Assembly (NCBI GenBank): GCA_030431525.1 | Contig: JAUIJC010000009.1 | Span: 51,064-115,063, forward strand | Direction: 5' to 3' | Source of the DNA: Bacteroidia bacterium | Lineage (GTDB): Bacteria > Bacteroidota > Bacteroidia > Cytophagales > JAAEPT01 | DNA length: 64,000 nt | Program-made: the position numbers and the translations under genes | Notes under the pieces: generated by a model | Database searches by the model: none | Told to the model about the DNA's origin: nothing | Seen by the model: the letters and a program-made list of their open reading frames with translations, nothing else | In this document: positions 32,625 to 39,910 of the stretch, in pieces | Layout: each line of letters opens with the position of its first letter | How positions within the stretch are numbered: the stretch's first letter is position 1

Positions 32625-32655
32625 CAAAAATAAGAGATAGCGGTGAATTGGGCAA
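32625..32655 (-). promoter_or_regulatory. leuA promoter
   Basis: On the minus strand a TTG (32653-32655) is followed after 20 nt by TATTTTTG (32625-32632), an exact match to the Bacteroidota -33/-7 pattern TTG and TAnnTTTG. The leader peptide ATG begins 8 nt further, so the transcript has almost no 5' untranslated sequence before it. Confidence 0.75.
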
Positions 32656-32663
32656 GAGTTGTG

Positions 32664-32697
32664 GAGACATTAGACCGCTTTGCTTTTAGACATTCTC
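32664..32697. repeat. GACATTAG-type words (partial copy 6)
   Basis: GAGACATTAGACCGC and TTTTAGACATTC, the same words as the left arm of copy 2 at 8803, without an obvious right arm. Confidence 0.6.
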
Positions 32698-32706
32698 TTG
32701 TATTAG

Positions 32707-32776
32707 GTACAATGTATTATGTATCATGATTTCCTGGCTACCGAGGTCATGGTACATAATACACGATACATTGTAC
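32707..32776. repeat. GTACAATG-type imperfect inverted repeat (copy 3)
   Basis: GTACAATGTATTATGTATCA and TGATT face GTCATGGTACATAATAC and ACGATACATTGTAC. It is adjacent to the partial GACATTAG element and lies just after the yicC stop on the minus strand. Confidence 0.8.
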
Positions 32777-32787
32777 AAAAAAGCCTT

Positions 32788-33660
32788 TTAAAGGATATTC
32801 AACGCCTGCTCCTTAATTTTTTCCAGTTCCTCCTTCATGCCAACCACTAAGCGCTGCAAAACCGCATCATTAGCTTTGGAGCCGATGGTGTTAATTTCAC
32901 GACCGATTTCTTGGGAGATGAAGCCGAGCTTCTTTCCGCTGTCTTTTTTGGAGGCGACTTCTTCGCGGAAGTGGTCCAAATGGTTTTTCAAGCGGACCTT
33001 CTCCTCGGCGATATCGAGTTTTTCGATGTAATAGACGAGTTCCTGCTCAAAGCGGTTTTCGTCTACATCCACTTTCAACTCATCTATTTTTGTGCGAATA
33101 CGCTCACGGACAGCCTCCACACGGCGAGCATCTTCCTCAATGATTTGGCTGAGGTTGTTCTCGATGTTAGAAATGTATTCCAGAAGCTTTTGCTCCAAAA
33201 CGTCCCCCTCCTTCTGGCGGAAAGCATTGCAGGCCTCCAAGGCTTCCTTGGCCACCTTTTTAATCAAGGCCCAATCTTCTTCCAAAGCGTCCTTATTATC
33301 GCCAACGGATTCCACCGTTCCCGGCATTTCCAAAGCGAATTTGAAAAGGTCAGCAGGATTGGTTCCAATCGGAGCTACCGCCAACAAGTCTTTATAATAG
33401 GCGTCCACCAAGCTCTTATTGATTTTGGCCTTTGGCTCCTCAGAACCCACCTCAGCTACCTCCAACCCGAAATAGGCCTTTCCACGAACCAACTGGTCGG
33501 TCAACAGATTACGGACTTCGATTTCCTTGTCAGAAAAGGAACGAGGCAAGCGGACATTGGCATCCAAAAATTTTGAGTTCAAGGTTTTCACCTCCACCGA
33601 CACCCGCAAACGTTCATTCTCGAAGTTTGCCGTGCCGAATCCTGTCATTGAGCGGAGCAT
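32788..33660 (-). CDS. yicC: YicC/YloC-family endoribonuclease
   Basis: The 290-residue protein opens with MLRSMTGFGTANF, the family signature, and ends in VVGMKEELEKIKEQALNIL, where the C-terminal DUF1732 region FISQEIGREINTIGSKAND is also conserved. Family members are ribonucleases involved in small-RNA turnover in E. coli and affect growth under stress. Length is normal. It converges on the leuA unit from upstream and is preceded by a partial GACATTAG element. Confidence 0.92.
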   Translation of the reverse strand: MLRSMTGFGTANFENERLRVSVEVKTLNSKFLDANVRLPRSFSDKEIEVRNLLTDQLVRGKAYFGLEVAEVGSEEPKAKINKSLVDAYYKDLLAVAPIGTNPADLFKFALEMPGTVESVGDNKDALEEDWALIKKVAKEALEACNAFRQKEGDVLEQKLLEYISNIENNLSQIIEEDARRVEAVRERIRTKIDELKVDVDENRFEQELVYYIEKLDIAEEKVRLKNHLDHFREEVASKKDSGKKLGFISQEIGREINTIGSKANDAVLQRLVVGMKEELEKIKEQALNIL

Positions 33661-33665
33661 ATTTT

Positions 33666-33716
33666 TAAAGACTTTAGAGGTTAGATATTAGACCTGAACC
33701 CGATGATATGGGTTAG
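33666..33716. repeat. GACATTAG-type words (degenerate copy 7)
   Basis: AGACTTTAGAGGTTAGATAT and TAGACCTGAACC face GGGTTAGGTCATAT. It lies immediately upstream of yicC. Confidence 0.5.
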
Positions 33717-33892
33717 GTCATATTCCACCTGTCTGTTAGTTCAGCCTGCAAAGAAAAGAAGGAGTTTTGATTTTGCCCTCTTTTCAACGATTGGAAATAC
33801 AATTCTGCACTATAGAGCGCTTGCATTCATCTACTTATACTGATTCACATTTTTTCGGGGAATCATGTAGTTGATTTGTTAAAAAGCCTAAA

Positions 33893-33923
33893 TTGAAGGC
33901 TCACTTTTAACCTTAACTTTTTG
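33893..33923 (+). promoter_or_regulatory. Probable promoter of the first T9SS paralogue
   Basis: TTG (33893) and TAACTTTTTG (33914-33923) are spaced by 21 bp from start to start, close to the Bacteroidota consensus. The same pair with identical spacing precedes the paralogue at 36367. The ATG follows within a few bases, suggesting a very short leader. Confidence 0.45.
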
Positions 33924-33926
33924 AAA

Positions 33927-34796
33927 ATGAAGAAACTGGTACTTTTGGCTGGATTGGCACTGGGCTTTTCTACAGCATTCGCACAAGACCAACACCCTAA
34001 CTCTGACTTTGAAGATTGGACTGACTATGATGGTTACATGCTTCCAGACAGCCTTACCTCTTTTCAGAACATTTGTGTGGATATTGGGGGTGGTTTTCAA
34101 GAGTGTCTTATTGGTGTTGAACAAACAACTGATGCCAATACAGGAACCTACGCCGTAAAGATGACGAACGTGGCTGATGCTGATGGCGATCCTACGTCTA
34201 TTTCCCTATTTAGCCTTAATGACGATTTTGAGACAATCACCTTTACTGGCCGTCCTGACTCACTTTCCGGATTCTATAAGTTCTTACAGGAAGGTCAAGA
34301 TACAGCTGCCGTTGCCGTCTATCTCCTGAAAGAAAATGTTGCAGATCCTACTGGTTTTGATCCAAACACAGATGTGGTCGCCTCTGGTTTTGTGGAGTTT
34401 TTGGAAGATGCCAATGACTATACACAGTTTTATGTACCATTAACATACATTTCCACTGACCCTGTAGCGGGAATTTTCCTTTATGCAGAAACCAGTGAAG
34501 GTGATGGCACAATTGGCACCACCTTGTATTTGGACTCTTTTGAATTCATGTATAGCAATGTCACTTCTACCGATGAAACAGCCAGTTCTGATATTGAGCT
34601 TTTCCCAAACCCTGCTACTGAGGTGTTGAACATTTCTGGTACGTTCAATTCCGTTGAGATTTTGAGTATGGATGGAACCGTGGTAATGACTTCCAGCGAG
34701 ACTCAGCTAAACCTTTCTGATTTGGCATCTGGCATTTACATCGCTCGCGTACACACGGACAATGGCATTGTTCCACAAAAATTGGTGATTGACTAA
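33927..34796 (+). CDS. Secreted protein with T9SS sorting domain (paralogue A)
   Basis: The 289-residue protein has a signal peptide (KKLVLLAGLALGFSTAFAQ) and the mature start DQHPNSDFEDWTDYDGYMLP, a pattern seen in Bacteroidota carbohydrate-binding-like secreted proteins. The middle is a beta sandwich (RPDSLSGFYKFLQEGQDTAA, then YTQFYVPLTYISTDPVAGIF). The C-terminal T9SS type A domain is IELFPNPATEVLNISG to QKLVID. It should be exported and attached to the cell surface. It is closely related over its whole length to 36367-37236, with an unrelated lipoprotein gene between. The ATG at 33927 is used. Confidence 0.85.
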   Translation: MKKLVLLAGLALGFSTAFAQDQHPNSDFEDWTDYDGYMLPDSLTSFQNICVDIGGGFQECLIGVEQTTDANTGTYAVKMTNVADADGDPTSISLFSLNDDFETITFTGRPDSLSGFYKFLQEGQDTAAVAVYLLKENVADPTGFDPNTDVVASGFVEFLEDANDYTQFYVPLTYISTDPVAGIFLYAETSEGDGTIGTTLYLDSFEFMYSNVTSTDETASSDIELFPNPATEVLNISGTFNSVEILSMDGTVVMTSSETQLNLSDLASGIYIARVHTDNGIVPQKLVID

Positions 34797-34817
34797 TTCC
34801 CCGTCAAACACTATAAA

Positions 34818-34855
34818 ATTTGGCCACCTCGGGAAACTGGGGTGGCCATTTTTTG
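34818..34855 (+). terminator. Terminator of T9SS paralogue A
   Basis: TGGCCACC and GGTGGCCA form an 8-bp stem followed by TTTTTTG, 25 bp after the stop. Confidence 0.9.
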
Positions 34856-34937
34856 TCTCACCGAACCCTTCGTGTATTTGTATTGAGAATCAAAACTTAC
34901 CACTTTTAGCCTAAGCTTTTGGACAAGAATTCTTCCC

Positions 34938-36269
34938 ATGAAAAAACGCTCTCAGTTCCTGTTTTTAGTCGCATCACTTTTTGTATTACTTCCGAGTTGC
35001 CAACCCAAAGAGAACGGTGGAACAAGTCAACCAACTGGCTACCGTGCACCCATCAAGGAGTTGAGTGATGAGGAATACCCCGACAATCCAGACATTTCCA
35101 TCCGCCATGCTCTAGACGGTAGCTTTTCTCACAGCGAAGTATTGATTGAGCGGGATTCTTCCAATGGACTTTTCTCCCTTTATTTCCTGCCTGGCAACCA
35201 AAAATCGGACACCATTGTACTGAATGAAGTGAACCTGTTGGAATGGATGCCCACAATTCCTGAGCATATCAAGGATGATGAATACACAGCCTTTGTGGGC
35301 ATTATCAACCAAGAGTGGAATCGCCAGCAAGTGAAATTCCCACATGAGTTTGAGTTGAGGGAAAACAATTTGGAGGCTGATACTACAGTACGGGTGGATT
35401 TGGCGCGCAATTGCCTGAACTCCTACTTATGGGAAATCATTACTTACGCTGATAATGGTACTAGCAAAGCGCCTGTGTATCACGGTTGGTTTGACTTTCC
35501 ACATGAGCTTTACGCCAAGCTTTTTAAGGAGAGAAACGGGATTCCATTCGAGAAATACGCCGACCATTTGGAGGAATGGAAAACGCCCGAAAGCAAGGAA
35601 CTTGATTTAACTCAGTTGAGGGAAGTTCTCACTGAGGACAGCATCGCCTTTGGTAATCACAATGATGCATTGTATCCGTTGATTGGGGAGCGAAAAAAGA
35701 AGAACAAAAACATCATTCGACCAAAAGACGCCACCAAGATTCAGGATTTCCTCAACGACTCTACCCTGTTCGCCACTTTCACGCCTCCAGGTTTTTACAA
35801 TACAGCCGACCCGCGAAAAACCAAATTGGGACGTTTGGCAAAACCCATCAAACTTGTTCGCAGGGAAGTGGTATCAGCGAATGTGGCTAAGGATACCTTG
35901 GTGGAATTGGAAATGCTGTTTGCGGATAACAAGGGAGAACGCTTGACGAAGTTTATCGTTGGGTTTGAGCTGGAGAAAGTCCCCGTGCTCACGGATTCCA
36001 CCTTGCACCAAGGCTACCAGATGCCAATGGGTATTGCGAATCATAGTTTTTACGAAACTTATGAAACGGCAATGCGGAATAAAGCCACAGAAAGCTCATT
36101 CTATGCTTTATTGACTGATAAGCAGGGAAATTGGCTGGACAGCCATGATATTGGCATTGACGGGCCTTTGTTCTTTATCAAGGAAACAGAAAAAGGAAGG
36201 GAGCTTCACCTGATGATTTTGTCCTTTGAAAGGCATGCTTTTGTGGGGCATTACAGTGTTTTACTCTGA
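34938..36269 (+). CDS. Lipoprotein of unknown function
   Basis: The 443-residue protein has lipobox LLPSC, so Cys21 should be lipidated. The mature part of about 420 residues has no transmembrane segment and no T9SS tail, so it probably stays as an outer- or inner-membrane lipoprotein. Segments such as LEWMPTIPEHIKDDEYTAF and KLVRREVVSANVAKDTLVEL suggest mixed alpha/beta, but I do not recognise a family. It lies between two paralogous T9SS genes. Confidence 0.75.
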   Translation: MKKRSQFLFLVASLFVLLPSCQPKENGGTSQPTGYRAPIKELSDEEYPDNPDISIRHALDGSFSHSEVLIERDSSNGLFSLYFLPGNQKSDTIVLNEVNLLEWMPTIPEHIKDDEYTAFVGIINQEWNRQQVKFPHEFELRENNLEADTTVRVDLARNCLNSYLWEIITYADNGTSKAPVYHGWFDFPHELYAKLFKERNGIPFEKYADHLEEWKTPESKELDLTQLREVLTEDSIAFGNHNDALYPLIGERKKKNKNIIRPKDATKIQDFLNDSTLFATFTPPGFYNTADPRKTKLGRLAKPIKLVRREVVSANVAKDTLVELEMLFADNKGERLTKFIVGFELEKVPVLTDSTLHQGYQMPMGIANHSFYETYETAMRNKATESSFYALLTDKQGNWLDSHDIGIDGPLFFIKETEKGRELHLMILSFERHAFVGHYSVLL

Positions 36270-36332
36270 TGCCTTCCCCTGAGAAAAGGGAAGTTGATGA
36301 AATTCACTTCATTTTTACCTAAAAAACTTAAA

Positions 36333-36363
36333 TTGACAGACGTAATTTTAACCTAAGTTTTTG
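36333..36363 (+). promoter_or_regulatory. Probable promoter of the second T9SS paralogue
   Basis: TTG (36333) and TAAGTTTTTG (36354-36363) are spaced exactly as at 33893-33923, with the same TTTTAACCTAA context directly upstream of the ATG. Confidence 0.45.
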
Positions 36364-36366
36364 AAA

Positions 36367-37236
36367 ATGAAGAAATTTCTACTTTTGGCTGGTTTAGCAT
36401 TGGGGCTTTCTCCAGCCTATGCACAAGACCAACATCCTAACTCGGACTTTGAGGACTGGACGGATTTTGACGGCTACATGCTCCCAGACAGCTTGGCATC
36501 ATTTGAGAACATTTGTGCATCAATCAATAATGTGGAAGTATGCCGTGAGGGCCTAGAACGAACTACTGACGCTAACACTGGCACTTATGCCATGAAGCTA
36601 ACTAACAAGGAGGATGCTAGTGGCGACCCTACACCTGTAACTGTCTTTAGTCTTAGCGACGATTTTGGTGCAATCACCTTTACAGGCCGACCAGATTCAC
36701 TTTCTGGGTCTTACAAGTTTTTGCAGGAAGGTCAAGACACTGCTTCTGTTTATGTCTATCTATTGAAGGAAGGAGTAGCAGACCCTTTTGATTTTGATGA
36801 GAACACTGATTTGGTGGCCGCTGGTTTTGTTGAGTGGAGAGCGGACGCCACGGAATACACACAGTTCTATGTGCCGTTGACCTACCTTTCTGATGATCCA
36901 GTTGCCAACATTATGATTGTGGCCTCAAACAGTGAAGATGGAGACGGAACACTTGGAACGACATTGTATTTGGATTCCTTCGAGTTCATCTATGGCGCTG
37001 TGACTTCCGATGAGGAGATGGCAGACGCGGGGTTGGAGCTTTTCCCAAACCCTGTTCAAGACATGTTGAACATCAATGGAGATTTCAATAAAGTAGAGAT
37101 CCTTAGCATGGAAGGAGAGACCGTACTCACTTCCACGGATAGCCAAATCAACCTTAGTGAGTTGAATGCGGGCATTTACATCGCCCAAATCCATACAGAT
37201 AACAGCGTTCTTCCAAAGAAGATTATTGTTGACTGA
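36367..37236 (+). CDS. Secreted protein with T9SS sorting domain (paralogue B)
   Basis: The 289-residue protein has signal peptide KKFLLLAGLALGLSPAYAQ and mature start DQHPNSDFEDWTDFDGYMLP, almost the same as paralogue A. FTGRPDSLSGSYKFLQEGQD and TEYTQFYVPLTYLSDDPVAN are shared; the loop around residues 35-55 differs. The T9SS type A tail is LELFPNPVQDMLNINGDFNK to KKIIVD. The promoter region is also conserved, so the duplication included regulatory sequence. Export and surface attachment are expected; the ligand is unknown. Confidence 0.85.
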   Translation: MKKFLLLAGLALGLSPAYAQDQHPNSDFEDWTDFDGYMLPDSLASFENICASINNVEVCREGLERTTDANTGTYAMKLTNKEDASGDPTPVTVFSLSDDFGAITFTGRPDSLSGSYKFLQEGQDTASVYVYLLKEGVADPFDFDENTDLVAAGFVEWRADATEYTQFYVPLTYLSDDPVANIMIVASNSEDGDGTLGTTLYLDSFEFIYGAVTSDEEMADAGLELFPNPVQDMLNINGDFNKVEILSMEGETVLTSTDSQINLSELNAGIYIAQIHTDNSVLPKKIIVD

Positions 37237-37260
37237 TAGCCAACGATTAACCGAAAACAA

Positions 37261-37297
37261 AAAGCCTTGCTCCCATTTTTGGGAGCAAGGCTTTTTT
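37261..37297. terminator. Bidirectional terminator between T9SS paralogue B and the peroxidase
   Basis: AAAGCCTTGCTCCCA and TGGGAGCAAGGCTTTTTT form a perfect stem between convergent stops at 37236 and 37316. Confidence 0.95.
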
Positions 37298-37315
37298 GTG
37301 GATTGAGGATAACCC

Positions 37316-38422
37316 TTACGGCAACTCAGGCGCCTCAGTCAATTCTTGTGGCGCATCACCTGTCAATGCATCCAAGAAGGCAACGATGTCATTTACCTGC
37401 TCATCGGACAAGTCTTTGTTCAACTGAGCCTTGCCCATCACGCGAACTGCTTCGCTGAGGTCAGTTACGCTTCCATCGTGGAAATAAGGCCCCGTCATGG
37501 CGATGTTACGAAGGCTTGGCACCTTAAACATGTGCTTGTCCACCTCGTTGTTGGTCACCGCAAAACGGCCCATATCCTTGTCACTGCCATTAGTGAACAT
37601 CCAGTAATCGCCGTAAACACCAAACTTCTGGTAGGAATTACCACCGAAGAGCGCGCCGTTGTGACAGCTATTACAGCCTACGTCAACAAACGTCTGCAAG
37701 CCTTTTTTCTCTTGGTCATTCAAAGCGCTGGCATCGCCGTTTGCAAACTTGTCAAACTTAGAAGGCGTGATAAGCTTGCGCTCAAAAGCACCAATCGCAT
37801 TCTGCAAGTTGTCATAAGTGATTGGCTTGTCCTGCTCTGGGAAAGCACTGGCAAAGGCGGTTTGGTAGCCTTCAACTTTGGAAAGTCTGGCAATCACGGC
37901 CTCCTTGTCAGGCATGGCCATCTCCACTGGGTTTAGAATTGGTCCACCAGCCTGCTCTTCCACGTCAGCGGCACGACCATCCCAGAATTGAGCCATGTGG
38001 AATGCCGCATTGAATACGGTTGGGCTATTACGCTCGCCATTTTCACCTGCATCACCTGGAGAAACAGGTAGGTTATCCACGCCGAAGGTCTGCAGGTTAT
38101 GGCAAGAGTTACAGCTGATATTGCCATCCTTGGAAAGGCGCGTATCAAAATAGAGCATTCGACCAAGCTCTACCTTCTCATTGCTGTGCGGATTGTTTGG
38201 GTTGTCAATGCTCTCCGGCAATGCGCCAAAAGTATTGGCCGCCAAACTCATCACAGGATCCATGTCCTTATTGTCCGAAGAGGTCAAAACAGGGTCGCCA
38301 GGGTTTGGGCCATCAGTTTTATGCGGATTGCTACAAGCGACCATCAGGCCAAAGGACAAGGTGGCAAGACCGCCCCATCCCATCATTTTTTGAAAGGTAT
38401 TCATACCCATAAGTGTCTTCAT
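37316..38422 (-). CDS. Di-haem cytochrome c peroxidase (CcpA/MauG family), lipoprotein
   Basis: The 368-residue protein has a lipobox LMVAC (Cys30) and two haem-binding CxxCH motifs: CNSCH at residues 104-108 and CNSCH at 250-254. The first is in GNISCNSCHNLQTFGVD, the second in VGCNSCHNGALFGGNS, the usual order of low- and high-potential haems. KVPSLRNIAMTGPYFHDGSV is the conserved late motif. It reduces hydrogen peroxide, probably in the periplasm, with electrons from a small cytochrome or quinol. The start at 38422 is at the signal peptide; a second ATG six codons later is possible. Confidence 0.92.
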   Translation of the reverse strand: MKTLMGMNTFQKMMGWGGLATLSFGLMVACSNPHKTDGPNPGDPVLTSSDNKDMDPVMSLAANTFGALPESIDNPNNPHSNEKVELGRMLYFDTRLSKDGNISCNSCHNLQTFGVDNLPVSPGDAGENGERNSPTVFNAAFHMAQFWDGRAADVEEQAGGPILNPVEMAMPDKEAVIARLSKVEGYQTAFASAFPEQDKPITYDNLQNAIGAFERKLITPSKFDKFANGDASALNDQEKKGLQTFVDVGCNSCHNGALFGGNSYQKFGVYGDYWMFTNGSDKDMGRFAVTNNEVDKHMFKVPSLRNIAMTGPYFHDGSVTDLSEAVRVMGKAQLNKDLSDEQVNDIVAFLDALTGDAPQELTEAPELP

Positions 38423-38537
38423 TTAGTGTTCAACTGGAAAAAATTGCCCAATAGTTTGGGCCGAGAATGAACCAAGATATTCAAATCGTCCAATTCCTCA
38501 AAACCTCATTCCTTTTACGTAGAAACCCAAAAAAAGG

Positions 38538-39629
38538 TCAATCCCGACCAAACTGCACTGCCAACGAGGCGGTTATACTGGTACTTTGGTCAAAATGCCT
38601 CGGGTCGCCATCTGCCACAGAGAGAAAATCATTTTGTGAGAAGAAGCCACGACCTTCCACACGAAGCATGGCTTGCGGGTTTACCCTGAAATCAACATTG
38701 ACCGAAGCCCCGTGTACTCTGAAGGCCTCCGGCGAAGGCACCTGAATGACTTTGGCCGGATCACCATAAAATTCATAGCGTCCACCAACACCCCATTTTT
38801 TGCTCAGCCAATAGCGCATACCCACGCCGGGATTGTACCATTGGTCCCACACATCAGCATCTCCTCTTTTTCTCAATCCAAAATCAAGGCCGGCAATCAT
38901 CTCAAACCTGTCTGAAGGTTGCCAATTCCAGATCAGTTCTTGAAAAAACCACGTACCGCCTGAGGTGTCAATCTCCTCCTGCCCCAAAAAGTTGTTATAC
39001 GTCAAGCTCGCCTTGTCACTAGGGCTGAAGCACACCTGCAAACCCACAGCTTTCCCTTGGTCATTAAATCCCTCGCTCATGTTTTGCCAGCCATTGCTCA
39101 CTACACCCAAGAATGACCAATGCTCATTTGGTTGGTAAGCCATGCGCACTCCCGCCAAATAATACGGCGTATTCTCATTCGACAAAAACGCCCCAAGATT
39201 GGGGTTGTCCAACGAAAAAGCCGAGGCAAAACCTAGATGCGAATAAAAGACACCCGCATCCACCCACATATTTTCACGGATTTTCAAACCAGCATAGGCC
39301 TCATACAAATTGCGAAACACACCAGGTTCACCGCCCACATTAGAATTTTGGAGCGTACCGATTTGGATGCCAAATGCCGAACGAAACCATTCCCGCTCAT
39401 AAGTGGCCTCCAGCATGCCGATGTTTACCGAGAACTCATTGTGCTGATCGAACTGGTAGAGGAAATAAGGCTGTTTATGTCCCTCTCTCAAATTGAAGTC
39501 ATAACTGTAATAAGCCTCCAAATAGCCAGAGAAACTAAGACCTGGAAGGAGCCCCGTTTTTGAAGTGTCAGATTGGGCATTCGACCCCATTGTGGCCAAA
39601 AAGCCAATTACCAAAAAGAAATATCGCAT
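38538..39629 (-). CDS. Outer-membrane beta-barrel protein (BBP2/OmpL-like)
   Basis: The 363-residue protein has a signal peptide (RYFFLVIGFLATMGSNAQ). The mature part alternates hydrophobic residues in many strands and ends in SITASLAVQFGRD, the aromatic-rich C-terminus of a barrel. LPGLSFSGYLEAYYSYDFNL and PNPGLGAF-type loops resemble the BBP2 porin-like family. It probably forms a porin for small solutes. The ATG at 39629 is chosen because it begins the signal peptide; an earlier frame is unrelated. An intrinsic terminator stands just upstream of it. Confidence 0.78.
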   Translation of the reverse strand: MRYFFLVIGFLATMGSNAQSDTSKTGLLPGLSFSGYLEAYYSYDFNLREGHKQPYFLYQFDQHNEFSVNIGMLEATYEREWFRSAFGIQIGTLQNSNVGGEPGVFRNLYEAYAGLKIRENMWVDAGVFYSHLGFASAFSLDNPNLGAFLSNENTPYYLAGVRMAYQPNEHWSFLGVVSNGWQNMSEGFNDQGKAVGLQVCFSPSDKASLTYNNFLGQEEIDTSGGTWFFQELIWNWQPSDRFEMIAGLDFGLRKRGDADVWDQWYNPGVGMRYWLSKKWGVGGRYEFYGDPAKVIQVPSPEAFRVHGASVNVDFRVNPQAMLRVEGRGFFSQNDFLSVADGDPRHFDQSTSITASLAVQFGRD

Positions 39630-39640
39630 TACGAAATAGA

Positions 39641-39672
39641 AAAAGCCTTCGGCAAAGTTCGCCGAAGGCTTT
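39641..39672 (-). terminator. Intrinsic terminator 16 nt upstream of the porin ATG
   Basis: On the minus strand AAAGCCTTCGGC and GCCGAAGGCTTT form a strong stem with a 7-nt loop, followed by TTTTTC. It may be the end of the upstream transcript, or a leader terminator if the promoter lies above it. A second hairpin (GGGCTGA with TCAGCCC, 39700-39724) lies 28 nt upstream. Confidence 0.8.
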
Positions 39673-39731
39673 GGAAATGCAAATAGAGGCAGGCACTTGG
39701 GGCTGATGTTGTTGCATTCAGCCCGAGAATT

Positions 39732-39862
39732 CAACCCCTCCTCTGTCCTCCCCTTATCCAAGGGGAGGAGAATGCTACAAAGAATACTTCCTAATTGAGT
39801 GCTTAAACTCTGAGCTGGTGGTTTCTCCTCCCCTTTTTAAGGGGAGGACAGAGGTGGGGTTG
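39732..39862. repeat. Long inverted repeat of short palindromic arms
   Basis: The left arm (39732-39770) and right arm (39825-39862) are inverted copies of a unit of about 38 bp whose own core is a palindrome (CTCCCCTT ... AAGGGGAG) followed by GACAGAGGnGGGGTTG. The 54-bp spacer has no gene. The design resembles a head-to-head pair of short mobile repeats. Confidence 0.85.
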
Positions 39863-39910
39863 CTCCAGAGTTTTGTATCCTTACAAAATAGACATCTGCC
39901 CCTACTAAAA

